Notes: a model not told the origin generated them from the letters alone. A stretch of DNA of 64,000 nt from an uncultured Croceitalea sp. (GCA_947499565.1 CANMOV010000001.1:1-64000); one strand, 5' to 3'. Shown: positions 52,619 through 61,641, counted from the first letter of the stretch. Numbers and translations are program-made.

Positions 52619-53524
52619 ATGAAGCTCACCATTCTAGGCTGTTATTCTGCAACTCCGCGCACGCTTACAAATCCCACTGCTCAATTGCTTGAGATAAGAA
52701 ATCATATGTTTTTAATTGATTGTGGGGAAGGCACTCAAGTACAACTTCGAAAACATAAATTAAAGTTTTCTCGGATAAGACATATTTTTATTTCTCATTT
52801 ACATGGAGACCATTTTTTTGGACTTCCTGGATTAATTTCAACTTTTCGTTTATTAGGTAGAGAGTCAGAACTTCATATTTACGGACCTAAAGGAATTAAA
52901 GAAGCAATTACGCTATTTCTAAAGTTAGGAGATTCATGGACAAATTATCCTTTACTTTTTCATGAACTAAGTTCAAAAAAATCTGAGCTAATTTTTGAAG
53001 ATGATAAAGTTTTGGTTAGAACAATCCCATTAAATCATAGAATATATACCAATGGTTTCTTATTCATAGAAAAAATGGCACCTAGAGTGCTAAATATTGA
53101 AGCTGCTATCAAATTTGGAATAGATAAAAGTGAGTTTGTGAATATTAAGAATGGTAAAGATGGAACCTCCAAAGAAGGAAAATCGATTCCTAATCCCGAA
53201 CTTACTATAGACCCTCCAAAACCAAAGCGTTATGCCTTCTGCAGTGATACAGCTTATAAAGAGGATATTGTACCATTAATAGAAGAGGTAGATTTGCTTT
53301 ACCATGAATCAACTTTCCTAGAAACAGAACAGCGTCTATGTGCTAAGACAAAGCATTCTACAGCTGCGGAAGCAGCAACTATAGCTAAGAAAGCAAATGT
53401 AAATAAGCTGTTATTGGGACATTATTCTACACGCTATAAATCCTTAGAACTTTTTAAGGAAGAAGCGAAACCTATTTTTGAGAATGTTGATATAGCTGAA
53501 GATGGTAAAGTCTTTGAAATTTAA
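52619..53524 (+). CDS. rnz: ribonuclease Z (tRNA 3' endonuclease)
   Basis: A 301-residue metallo-beta-lactamase-fold nuclease. The metal motif is SHLHGDHFFGLPGL (HxHxDH); other ligands are in CSDTAY and KHSTAAEAATIA, with LLLGHYSTRY near the end. It cuts the 3' trailer of tRNA precursors. The N-terminus LGCYSATPRTLTNPTAQLLEI is typical. Confidence 0.96.
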   Translation: MKLTILGCYSATPRTLTNPTAQLLEIRNHMFLIDCGEGTQVQLRKHKLKFSRIRHIFISHLHGDHFFGLPGLISTFRLLGRESELHIYGPKGIKEAITLFLKLGDSWTNYPLLFHELSSKKSELIFEDDKVLVRTIPLNHRIYTNGFLFIEKMAPRVLNIEAAIKFGIDKSEFVNIKNGKDGTSKEGKSIPNPELTIDPPKPKRYAFCSDTAYKEDIVPLIEEVDLLYHESTFLETEQRLCAKTKHSTAAEAATIAKKANVNKLLLGHYSTRYKSLELFKEEAKPIFENVDIAEDGKVFEI

Positions 53525-53551
53525 CTTAAGGTAACACTTATTTTAAATTTT

Positions 53552-53565
53552 CCCTTCTCCCTTCT
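53552..53565. repeat. short heptamer repeat, CCCTTCT twice
   Basis: Two perfect copies of CCCTTCT in the 62-bp gap before pdxH. It is short, but fits the 7-bp period seen at other sites. Confidence 0.45.
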
Positions 53566-53586
53566 TTTGCTGAACTTTGTGATATC

Positions 53587-54234
53587 ATGCAAAAAGATTT
53601 AAGTAATTACCGCAAATCATATGAGAAGAGTGAATTAAATGAATCTCTTATCGATAAAAACCCGCTCCAACAATTTCAGAAATGGTTTTATGAGGTGGAA
53701 AAGATGGGAGGCATAGATGAGCCTAATGCAATGACTATCTCAACAGTTGGTCTGGATGGTTTTCCTAAGAATAGAGTTGTTTTAATGAAGAAGTTTACGC
53801 ATGAAGGTTTTATTTTTTACACAAATTACCTTAGCGAAAAAGGAAAAGCACTTGAAAGTAACCCTTCTACATGTTTATCTTTTTTCTGGCCAAATATGGA
53901 AAGACAAATAATTATAAAGGGTAGCGCAGAGAAAATCGCTAAAAACCTTTCTGATGGTTATTTTGAGTCTCGTCCTTTAGGCAGTAAGCTGGGAGCAATA
54001 GTTTCGGAGCAAAGCGAAGTAGTAGCTTCAAGAGAGGTTTTAGAAAACCGCTTAACGCAGTTAGAAAAAGACTTTGAAAATAAAGAAGTTAATAGACCGG
54101 ACCATTGGGGAGGGTATCTAGTAAAACCAGTATCTGTAGAATTTTGGCAAGGAAGACCAAATAGGTTACATGATAGAATACGATATACCTTACTAGAGGA
54201 CCTAAATTGGAAGATAGAACGCTTACAACCCTAA
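53587..54234 (+). CDS. pdxH: pyridoxamine 5'-phosphate oxidase
   Basis: A 215-residue FMN enzyme that makes pyridoxal 5'-phosphate. The pattern AMTISTVGLDGFPKNRVVLMKKF, FYTNYLSEKGKALESNP, and the C-terminal VEFWQGRPNRLHDRIRY are diagnostic. It is transcribed in the direction of rnz, 62 bp away. Confidence 0.95.
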   Translation: MQKDLSNYRKSYEKSELNESLIDKNPLQQFQKWFYEVEKMGGIDEPNAMTISTVGLDGFPKNRVVLMKKFTHEGFIFYTNYLSEKGKALESNPSTCLSFFWPNMERQIIIKGSAEKIAKNLSDGYFESRPLGSKLGAIVSEQSEVVASREVLENRLTQLEKDFENKEVNRPDHWGGYLVKPVSVEFWQGRPNRLHDRIRYTLLEDLNWKIERLQP

Positions 54235-54241
54235 GAGGTTT

Positions 54242-54266
54242 TGTCATGCTGAGCATGTCGAAGCAT
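54242..54266. repeat. REP-like intergenic element (TCATGCTGAG...GTCGAAGCAT)
   Basis: The sequence TGTCATGCTGAGCATGTCGAAGCAT contains an ATGCT/AGCAT inverted repeat. It looks like a copy of an interspersed repeat (TCATGCTGAGCNNNGTCGAAGCAT) that I know from many Bacteroidota and other genomes. Only one copy is present here, between pdxH and the SixA gene. Confidence 0.55.
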
Positions 54267-54280
54267 AAAAAATAAATCTT

Positions 54281-54766
54281 ATGAGAACTATCATATTTGT
54301 TAGACATGGTAAATCTTCTTGGGAACTTAATGTAAGTGACCAAGACAGGCCGTTAAAAGAAAGAGGAATAAACGACGCACATTTAGTATCCAAAGTCTTA
54401 AAATCTTGGGGGGTACATATTGATTTCACTTTTTCTAGTCCAGCGAATAGAGCTTTACATACCTGTATGATTTTCTTAAGAAATCTAGATTTTGACTTGA
54501 ATAAGTTGTTAGTAAGTAGCGAATTATATGATTTTTCGGGAGAAAGTGTCTTAAGATTTTTAAAGCAAGTGAGTAATGATTATAAAACTATTTTAGTTTT
54601 TGGACACAATTATGCTTTAACTACACTTGTAAATACGCTAGGAGATCGGTATATTGAAAATGTTCCTACATCAGGATTAACAAAGATTGAGTTTTCAATA
54701 GAAAATTGGGAGAAAATTACAAAAGGAAAAACGACAGAAGTTGTTTTTCCAAAAGAGCTACGATAG
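54281..54766 (+). CDS. SixA-like phosphohistidine phosphatase
   Basis: A 161-residue histidine-phosphatase-superfamily protein: IFVRHGKSSWELN (catalytic RHG), DRPLKERGINDA, SSPANRALHTC and GHNYALTTLV (second His). It is of the short SixA type, removing phosphate from histidine of phosphotransfer proteins. Its stop lies 1 base before the ppk1 start, so the two are coupled. Confidence 0.87.
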   Translation: MRTIIFVRHGKSSWELNVSDQDRPLKERGINDAHLVSKVLKSWGVHIDFTFSSPANRALHTCMIFLRNLDFDLNKLLVSSELYDFSGESVLRFLKQVSNDYKTILVFGHNYALTTLVNTLGDRYIENVPTSGLTKIEFSIENWEKITKGKTTEVVFPKELR

Positions 54767-54767
54767 C

Positions 54768-56849
54768 ATGACTAAACCTCAAAACGAGTATGTAAACAGA
54801 GAAATTAGCTGGTTGCATTTTAATGATAGAGTATTACAAGAAAGTGCGGATAAGAATGTACCTTTAATAGAACGGCTGCGTTTTTTAGGTATTTTCAGTA
54901 ATAATCTGGATGAATTCTTTAAAGTACGTTATGCTACGGTAAAGCGCATTGTTGAAGCCGGAAAAAGTGGAAAAAGTGTTCTAGGTGGCGAAAAAGCTAA
55001 AGATTTGCTAGAAGAGATTACACAAGTTGTAATTAAACAACAATCAAAGAGCTTAGAAATATTAAGAAAAATAGAAGCCGAATTAGCTACTGAGAATATT
55101 CAAATTATTAACGAAACTGAAGTTTCTGTCAAACAAGGAGAGTTTCTAAAAGACTATTTTTTACGTAAAGTAAACCCAGAGTTAATTACGATTATATTAA
55201 ATAACCTTACCGAGTTTCCTACACTTAAAGATACAGCAGCATATCTGGCTGTGAAAATGGTTCTTAAGAAGGAACAAAGTGGCTTTTTAAAGCGTAAAAC
55301 TGAAATGCAATACGCTTTAATTGAGATTCCAAAAGGGATTGATCGTTTTGTAGAGTTACCAAAAGAAAACGGTAAAAACTATATTATAATTCTAGATGAT
55401 TTAATCCGCTTTTGTTTGGACGACATATTTACCATGTTTGATTACGAAGAGATTTCTGCTCACATGATTAAGATTACTAGAGATGCAGAATTGGATATAG
55501 ACAATGATTTGAGCAAAAGTTTTATAGAGAAGATTTCTTCTAGTGTTGAGCATAGAAAGATTGGTGACCCAGTTCGTTTTGTATATGACAAAAAAATAAG
55601 AATAGATACTTTGCGATTCCTTAAAGAAAAAATGAATATTGAGGAAACGGATAGTGTTATACCGGGTGGAAGATACCATAACCGTAGGGATTATATGGGT
55701 TTTCCAAGTTTGGGAAGACAAGATTTGTTATATGATAAAATCACCCCGCTACCAGTCAAAGGTCTTGGATTAGAAGGTAGTATCTTGGAGAGGATAGCTA
55801 AAAAAGACTATCTAATATATACACCTTATCATACCTACTCCTACGTAATTAAATTTTTAAAAGAAGCTGCTTTAGATCCTTTAGTAAAGTCGATACAAAT
55901 TACGGTATACAGGTTAGCAAGTAACTCACAGGTTGCTGCGGCACTTATAAATGCTGCCAAAAACGGAAAACAAGTAACCGTACAGATTGAGTTACAAGCT
56001 CGTTTTGATGAGCAGGCTAATATAGAATATGCCAATCAACTTCAAGAAGAGGGAATTAAATTAATTTTTGGCATTCCTGGACTTAAAGTGCATAGTAAAA
56101 TATGTTTAATTGACAGGGAAGAATCGGGTAAGACCAAACGTTATGGATTTATAAGTACTGGAAATTTTAACGAGTCCACTGCAAAAATCTATACGGATTA
56201 CACTTTATTTACAGCGCATGAACCAATATTAAAAGAGCTGCAAAAAGTATTTAATTTCTTCGAAACCACCTATAAAATAAATAAGTACAAGCATCTAATT
56301 GTATCGCCTCATTATACAAAAAATGTATTCAGTAAGCTTATTGATAATGAAATTGCAAATGCCTTAGTAGGTAAAGAAGCGTATATTAAAATTAAAATGA
56401 ACAGCTTTACTTCCTTTAAAATGGTTGATAAGCTTTATGAAGCAAGTAGGGCTGGTGTTAAAGTGCAATTAATTATTAGAGGTATTTGCTGTTTAATTCC
56501 AGGTGTGGAAGGGCTTAGTGAAAATATTGAAGCTATTAGTGTTGTAGATAAGTTTTTAGAGCATCCTAGATTATTCATTTTTGGTAATGAGGGTAATCCG
56601 AAAGTTTATATTTCTTCAGCAGATTGGATGACAAGAAATCTAGATAATCGTGTCGAAGTGGGCTGTCCTATCTATAATGAAGAAGTAAAGGAGGAGTTAT
56701 TGGAAACCTTTGAAATTTCATGGAATGATAATGTTAAAGCAAGGGTCTTTTCCTCAAAACATGATAATGCATATAAGAAAGATGACAAGCCAAAAGTACG
56801 TTCGCAATTTGCACTATATGAGTACTATCGGAAAAAGCTAGAAGCATAA
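54768..56849 (+). CDS. ppk1: polyphosphate kinase 1
   Basis: A 693-residue enzyme that polymerizes phosphate from ATP. It has the N, H, C1 and C2 domains of PPK1. The phosphorylated His is H442 in VHSKICLIDR, and the second catalytic His is H599 in LEHPRL. The frame is open back to 54741, but the ATG at 54768 (MTKPQNEYVNREISWLHFNDRVL) is right for the family. It is encoded one base after the SixA-like gene. Confidence 0.96.
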   Translation: MTKPQNEYVNREISWLHFNDRVLQESADKNVPLIERLRFLGIFSNNLDEFFKVRYATVKRIVEAGKSGKSVLGGEKAKDLLEEITQVVIKQQSKSLEILRKIEAELATENIQIINETEVSVKQGEFLKDYFLRKVNPELITIILNNLTEFPTLKDTAAYLAVKMVLKKEQSGFLKRKTEMQYALIEIPKGIDRFVELPKENGKNYIIILDDLIRFCLDDIFTMFDYEEISAHMIKITRDAELDIDNDLSKSFIEKISSSVEHRKIGDPVRFVYDKKIRIDTLRFLKEKMNIEETDSVIPGGRYHNRRDYMGFPSLGRQDLLYDKITPLPVKGLGLEGSILERIAKKDYLIYTPYHTYSYVIKFLKEAALDPLVKSIQITVYRLASNSQVAAALINAAKNGKQVTVQIELQARFDEQANIEYANQLQEEGIKLIFGIPGLKVHSKICLIDREESGKTKRYGFISTGNFNESTAKIYTDYTLFTAHEPILKELQKVFNFFETTYKINKYKHLIVSPHYTKNVFSKLIDNEIANALVGKEAYIKIKMNSFTSFKMVDKLYEASRAGVKVQLIIRGICCLIPGVEGLSENIEAISVVDKFLEHPRLFIFGNEGNPKVYISSADWMTRNLDNRVEVGCPIYNEEVKEELLETFEISWNDNVKARVFSSKHDNAYKKDDKPKVRSQFALYEYYRKKLEA

Positions 56850-56850
56850 T

Positions 56851-57432
56851 TTAGCCGTGAATAGTTTCTTTATTACCTAGATTTTTCATGATTTGTGCTT
56901 CATAATCTAGTAAGTCTTGCCATTTCTGATTTACTTCTTCAAGTTCACCATATTTGCGGGCGAATTTTAAAAACATGGTATAGTGGCTTGCCTCGCTAAC
57001 CATTAACTTATAGTAAAATTCTGAAAGCTCTTTGTCTTCCAGTTCTTCAGATAGTAATCTAAAGCGTTCGCAACTTCTTGCTTCAATTAAAGCAGCATAC
57101 AAAAGGCGATGGACTAATTGGGTAGTCCGACTTCCTCCCTTTGGAAAGAACTTTAATAATTGTAGTACGTATTCGTCCTTACGGTCTCTCCCTAATATAG
57201 CTCCACGTTTTAGAATCAAATCGTGAACCATTTTAAAATGCCCCATTTCTTCCCTAGAAAGCGCTATCATCTCCTGCGTTAGCTCTGTATACTCCGGAAA
57301 TGAAACTATTAGTGAGATAGCAGTGCTAGCTGCTTTTTGTTCACAATAGGCATGATCCGTTAATATTTCTTCAATATTCTTTTCAACGATATTCACCCAC
57401 CTTGGGTCTGTTGGTAATTTTAAGCCTAACAT
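56851..57432 (-). CDS. miaE: tRNA 2-methylthio-N6-isopentenyladenosine hydroxylase MiaE
   Basis: A 193-residue ferritin-like diiron protein. The ligands sit in AYCEQKAAS, SREEMGHF, EARSCERF and SEASHYTMF. It hydroxylates the isopentenyl group of ms2i6A at position 37 of tRNA. It starts 9 bp after the dnaX stop, on the same strand, and converges with ppk1, one base apart. Confidence 0.92.
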   Translation of the reverse strand: MLGLKLPTDPRWVNIVEKNIEEILTDHAYCEQKAASTAISLIVSFPEYTELTQEMIALSREEMGHFKMVHDLILKRGAILGRDRKDEYVLQLLKFFPKGGSRTTQLVHRLLYAALIEARSCERFRLLSEELEDKELSEFYYKLMVSEASHYTMFLKFARKYGELEEVNQKWQDLLDYEAQIMKNLGNKETIHG

Positions 57433-57441
57433 TTTAAGTAA

Positions 57442-59172
57442 TTAAAGATCTAAATCAAATTCTTTTCGCAACAAATCTATTACAGGATTTTTTTCTTTGA
57501 GTTTTTCATATTTCTCTTCGGGAGTAAAAGCGAATTTTTTTGAGGTCTCTTCATTCACAGTTATTTGAAGCGAAATCTCATAATTATTCAACTTTTCTTT
57601 TAGATAATTTAGCATTAGGCTTTGCTCACGCTCAACCTCTTTTTTCATAGTTGAATTTGGAAGTTCTATCCAGATTATAGTATCACTTTTTAGTTTTGGA
57701 ATATCAGCATTTAAATTAGAAGCTAGTATCTTCTTTCCTTTATCATCTAACTTTTTTACAAAATTTGCCCAATGCTGTTGCATATCATTCTCAGTAAAAG
57801 ACTCTTTTGGTTTTTCTTCTTCCTTTATTGAATTACTTTTTGTATTCTCATGTTCTTTTTTAGCTTTTAAGCTAGAAATAGAAAGTCCTGATACTCTATT
57901 TGGTAAATTCTTTAATTCAATCTTGGGAGCAGGTATTTTCTCAGTTTTTACCTGTTCAATGGGTTTATCAATAGTTTTTGATACTTCTAATTTCTCCTTT
58001 TCTGGAGAAGGAACCGCTACGATTTCTTCTGAAATTGAGTATGAAGGAGTTTTGGTATAATCTTGAGTTCTAAAATAAGTGGCCGGAACTATAAAATCAG
58101 TCTTTTTTTTTTCGGTATCAAAAGTTATAGATGCTAACTTCATTAAAGCTAATTCTACTAACAAGCGTTGGTTTTTACTTGTTCTATAGTTTAAATCACA
58201 GGTGTTAGCTATATCTAATGCCTTAATTAGAAATTGTTGTGGTGCCTTTTGCGCTTGAGTTCTATATTGTTCTTTCGTAGTTTCACCAACTTCTAATAAG
58301 GAGATTGTTTCTTGATGCTGGCAAACAAGCAAATCTCTAAAGTGAGAAGCTAATCCGTTAATAAAATGATGTCCATCAAAACCAAGCGATAGTGTTTTAT
58401 TAAATAAGACTAAAAGTTCTGGGATTTTATTCTCTAAAATTAAATTGGTGCTTTCAAAAAAAGTATCGTAATCAAGAACATTTAAGTTTTCCGTTACTGC
58501 TTTTCTAGTCAGGTTCTTTCCCGAAAAACTTACCACTCTATCAAATATTGATAAAGCGTCTCGCATTGCACCATCAGCTTTTTGTGCAATTATGTGTAAC
58601 GCATCCTCTTCAGCAGTTACCCCTTGCTCTTCAGCAATATACTTTAAGTATTCAGCGGCATCTTTTACTGTAATTCGCTTAAAGTCAAAAATCTGACACC
58701 TGGAAAGAATGGTGGGTATGATTTTATGTTTCTCGGTAGTTGCTAAGATAAAAATAGCATGCTTGGGAGGTTCTTCTAGAGTTTTTAAAAATGCATTGAA
58801 TGCAGATTGCGATAGCATATGCACTTCATCAATAATATAGACCTTGTATTTACCTACCTGTGGCGGAATACGCACTTGATCTATTAAGCTTCTAATATCA
58901 TCTACAGAGTTATTAGAAGCAGCATCTAATTCGAAAATATTAAACGCAAAATCCTCGTCAGTACTTTCGGTTCCATCAGAATTAATTTTTTTTGCTAGAA
59001 TACGTGCACATGTGGTTTTACCAACTCCTCTTGGTCCACAAAAAAGCAACGCTTGAGCAAGGTGATTATTCTCAATAGCATTTGTCAACGTATTGGTAAT
59101 AGACTGTTGCCCAACAACATCTTTAAAAGATTGGGGTCTATATTTTCTGGCTGAGACTACAAAAGGTTCCAA
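57442..59172 (-). CDS. dnaX: DNA polymerase III subunit gamma/tau
   Basis: A 576-residue clamp-loader ATPase: Walker A GPRGVGKT (46-53), ELDAASNNSVDDIRSL, YIIDEVHMLS (Walker B), TILSRCQIFDFKRI (Arg finger), domains II-III to about 365, then a charged tail replacing the usual tau region. The four Cys of the bacterial zinc module that normally lies between Walker A and ELDAAS are missing; that stretch is short and acidic (about 62-80). The start is TTG (MEPFVVSARKY), as no in-frame ATG fits. Confidence 0.94.
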   Translation of the reverse strand: MEPFVVSARKYRPQSFKDVVGQQSITNTLTNAIENNHLAQALLFCGPRGVGKTTCARILAKKINSDGTESTDEDFAFNIFELDAASNNSVDDIRSLIDQVRIPPQVGKYKVYIIDEVHMLSQSAFNAFLKTLEEPPKHAIFILATTEKHKIIPTILSRCQIFDFKRITVKDAAEYLKYIAEEQGVTAEEDALHIIAQKADGAMRDALSIFDRVVSFSGKNLTRKAVTENLNVLDYDTFFESTNLILENKIPELLVLFNKTLSLGFDGHHFINGLASHFRDLLVCQHQETISLLEVGETTKEQYRTQAQKAPQQFLIKALDIANTCDLNYRTSKNQRLLVELALMKLASITFDTEKKKTDFIVPATYFRTQDYTKTPSYSISEEIVAVPSPEKEKLEVSKTIDKPIEQVKTEKIPAPKIELKNLPNRVSGLSISSLKAKKEHENTKSNSIKEEEKPKESFTENDMQQHWANFVKKLDDKGKKILASNLNADIPKLKSDTIIWIELPNSTMKKEVEREQSLMLNYLKEKLNNYEISLQITVNEETSKKFAFTPEEKYEKLKEKNPVIDLLRKEFDLDL

Positions 59173-59195
59173 TACAACAAAATTTTGATGCTATA

Positions 59196-59203
59196 CAAAT
59201 ATA
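59196..59203 (-). promoter_or_regulatory. -7 box of dnaX
   Basis: On the minus strand TATATTTG (59203-59196), 23 bp before the TTG start of dnaX. The -33 element is unclear. Confidence 0.4.
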
Positions 59204-59268
59204 AAAATAGCGAATGCTATAACGACTAGTATCGCCTATTTAAGCCATATTTTTATTAACAATTGCTT

Positions 59269-59276
59269 TACCTTTG
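59269..59276 (+). promoter_or_regulatory. -7 box of rnpB
   Basis: TACCTTTG, a perfect match to TAnnTTTG, ends 4-5 bp before the first base of the RNase P RNA. The position agrees with the transcription start expected from the RNA structure. Confidence 0.65.
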
Positions 59277-59280
59277 CGAC

Positions 59281-59584
59281 TAGCAGGTCACCTTATCGCT
59301 GCGTTTTGAACTTAGTTCACAACGGAGAGGAAAGTCCGGACACCATAGTGCAGTATAGCGGGTAACACCCGTCATCCGTTTAAGCGGAGCGGACAAGTGC
59401 AACAGAAAGCAAGTACAGTTCGGCTGTAGTGAAATCAGGTAAACTCTATACGGTGAAACGTCATGTAAACCAATGTTTGAGGGCTGCACGCTCAAATTGG
59501 AGGGTAGACGGTTAGAGCTTTTAGGCAACTAAAGGCCTAGATAAATGATAAGGCTTAGACAGAATCCGGCTTATGACCTGCTTT
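59281..59584 (+). ncRNA. rnpB: RNase P RNA, bacterial class A
   Basis: The conserved core is present: GAGGAAAGTCCGGACACC near the 5' end, then CAACAGAAAGCAAGTACAG, GGTGAAACG, GGAGGGTAGACGGTTAGAG and AGACAGAATCCGGCTTATG at the 3' end. The ends pair as helix P1 (AGCAGGTCA with TGACCTGCT, 59282-59290 with 59574-59582) and a T run follows. It is the catalytic RNA that cuts tRNA 5' leaders. Its last 14 bases overlap the 3' end of the convergent rsmD gene. Confidence 0.96.
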
Positions 59585-60116
59585 TTTCAAAAAAACTAAA
59601 AATACTACTGCCATATTTCCGTTTTTCACTAAAATGGGATAGCTCACTTAAGTCTGTTTGTTCAGAATGTTCAATGATTAGTAAGCCATCATCTTGCAAT
59701 AATTCATTTGCAAAAACTAACTCCGGTATTTTAGAAAATTTAGAAACTTCAAAATTATAGGGTGGATCTGCAAAAATAACATCGTACTTACTTTTAGAGC
59801 GTTCTAAAAATTTGAAAACATCACTTTTTAAAGTCGTTATATCAAAGTCTAGCTCTTTGGCTGTTTTAGAAATAAATTGAACACAACCAGAATTACCATC
59901 TATTGCAGTGGTATTTGTAGCTCCTCTTGAAGCAAATTCAAAACTTATATTTCCAGTTCCAGAAAATAAATCCAATACTGCTAAATCCTCAAAGTAATAT
60001 TTGTTGTTTAAAATATTAAATAAAGCCTCTTTGGCCATATCGGTAGTAGGTCTAACAGGTAGCTTTTTAGGAGCTGTTAGTCGCTTCCCTTTATATTTTC
60101 CGGAGATAATTCGCAT
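59571..60116 (-). CDS. rsmD: 16S rRNA (guanine966-N2)-methyltransferase RsmD
   Basis: A 181-residue methyltransferase: MRIISGKYKGKRL at the N-terminus, the SAM motif VLDLFSGTGNISFEFASRGA and the catalytic FADPPYNF. It methylates G966 in 16S rRNA. It is the last gene of a likely DUF3822 - rsmD operon, 4 bp after the previous gene. Its stop codon lies right beside the terminal helix of RNase P RNA on the opposite strand. Confidence 0.93.
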   Translation of the reverse strand: MRIISGKYKGKRLTAPKKLPVRPTTDMAKEALFNILNNKYYFEDLAVLDLFSGTGNISFEFASRGATNTTAIDGNSGCVQFISKTAKELDFDITTLKSDVFKFLERSKSKYDVIFADPPYNFEVSKFSKIPELVFANELLQDDGLLIIEHSEQTDLSELSHFSEKRKYGSSIFSFFEKSRS

Positions 60117-60120
60117 AAAA

Positions 60121-60945
60121 CTAGTTAAGCAAAGTAAAATCTATAGATTCTTTATTTTCTTCTTCAAAGCTATAGGAATTATGTTTTGGAAGAAAAACGG
60201 ATACTTTTTTAATGTAGGTGTAACAAGTTTCAAAGAGCTCATCACCTTCCTCAATCTTTCCAAAAAGTTTAAGTTTTATATTTTTGGGGTCTAGTTGAAG
60301 TTGTTCAAAAGTAAACAGAATGTAGTACAAGAAATCTTCTTTTGTACGGTATTGAAATTGGTTGTACAACAATATTTTTTTTTGAGCCAAGACAACAAGT
60401 TCCAATTCTCTTTCGGCTACATATACATAGCAAATGGATTTGGAACTAGGTTTTTGTAGCAATAAAGTTTGTAATAATGCACTGCTACTATGCTTAAATT
60501 CGAACTCTCCAAAATTGTCAAAGATATAGTTGTTGATATTTGTGAAAGGGACATAAACACTAACAATATCTTGATTCTCTATTTCGTCATACACAATATC
60601 ATCGTTTGCTAACAATTTGGTATTGAATTTTAAATAATTGGCGAGCTCATTTTTATCAAATAAGGCTTTGGGGACTAGACTAAATAAATTGTTTTTATGA
60701 ACAACAAGAACTTCTGAAAAATGCTTTGTGAGGATGTTATGTTTTTCAAATAGTGTTTTTAATTCTTTTAAAAGCAAATAAGGAGTAGATTCTATTTTAA
60801 AAAGAACAGTATCAGATAAAACTACTTTATTAACCACTGTGTCTACAATACAAAAAGAAAGTCCATTCAAACTAATTTGAATGGACAGTTTCTTGAAAGA
60901 GTTTAATAAACTTTTTTCTTCGTTATTAGTTATCTTTTCTGTCAT
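60121..60945 (-). CDS. DUF3822 family protein
   Basis: A 274-residue protein of the actin-like-fold DUF3822 family found in Bacteroidota: an N-terminal LSIQISLNGLSFCIVD, then a middle region and a C-terminal VSVFLPKH. The frame starts at 60966, but the ATG at 60945 (MTEKITNNEE) is a more usual start. It overlaps the previous gene and is followed closely by rsmD; this order is common in the phylum. Its function is unknown. Confidence 0.82.
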   Translation of the reverse strand: MTEKITNNEEKSLLNSFKKLSIQISLNGLSFCIVDTVVNKVVLSDTVLFKIESTPYLLLKELKTLFEKHNILTKHFSEVLVVHKNNLFSLVPKALFDKNELANYLKFNTKLLANDDIVYDEIENQDIVSVYVPFTNINNYIFDNFGEFEFKHSSSALLQTLLLQKPSSKSICYVYVAERELELVVLAQKKILLYNQFQYRTKEDFLYYILFTFEQLQLDPKNIKLKLFGKIEEGDELFETCYTYIKKVSVFLPKHNSYSFEEENKESIDFTLLN

Positions 60946-61573
60946 AGAGTGGTGGCCAGTTACCATTGGTGCTCACATCAGTTAACGAACCTACTTTAAT
61001 TTCCGAACCATTTACCTCTTCTACACTATTATAGGCATTCTCTTTAGATTTTAAATCTTCAGGTTGGTCATATAAGACTACATTCTTTTTAACCTTTACT
61101 TCAAAAACGGGTGCTTTATACCCACTTTTATCAATAATATCTGCTTTCATTTCAAACTTTTCTCCGTTTTGACCATGAGGGACATTCATCATGGTTTTGA
61201 AACGATCATCATTTTTGAAAAGTGAATCTTTTACTTTTACCATACCCAATGTATCAATAACAACAGAATCTTGTTGAAGTTCAATCTGATAAACTTTATC
61301 AAAACGCATGAAAGAAGTATCTCTTTGTTGCGTAATAGTATAATTACCTGTGTCTATAAATTGAATAAGACTGTTAAAATTACCAGCATATCTTCCATTA
61401 ACAGATTTATAAGCTTCTTGTGAATCTCTAATGTCTTTTAGCTTGCTGATTACATCAGAAAATCGTTCTTCACGAACTTTATTAAATTCTATAGGTGCAT
61501 TGATTGATTTGTAAATTAGATATCCTAATCCGATACATACAATCCAAAGAACTACTTGTAAAATGCTTTTCAT
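60926..61573 (-). CDS. membrane-anchored protein with a pilin-like segment
   Basis: A 215-residue protein with one N-terminal membrane helix (about 5-20), then FSDVISKLKDIRDSQEAYKSVNGRYAGNFNSLIQFIDTG, a pattern like the region after the helix in type IV pilins and pseudopilins, and a beta-rich tail. No prepilin cleavage motif is present, so a pilin role is not claimed. It is upstream of and overlaps DUF3822. Confidence 0.65.
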   Translation of the reverse strand: MKSILQVVLWIVCIGLGYLIYKSINAPIEFNKVREERFSDVISKLKDIRDSQEAYKSVNGRYAGNFNSLIQFIDTGNYTITQQRDTSFMRFDKVYQIELQQDSVVIDTLGMVKVKDSLFKNDDRFKTMMNVPHGQNGEKFEMKADIIDKSGYKAPVFEVKVKKNVVLYDQPEDLKSKENAYNSVEEVNGSEIKVGSLTDVSTNGNWPPLYDRKDN

Positions 61574-61641
61574 TAGTGTACGAGTTAATTAAATTTAGTG
61601 GTTTAGACAAATCTACAATTTTTTTTCAATCACGAAAGTTT

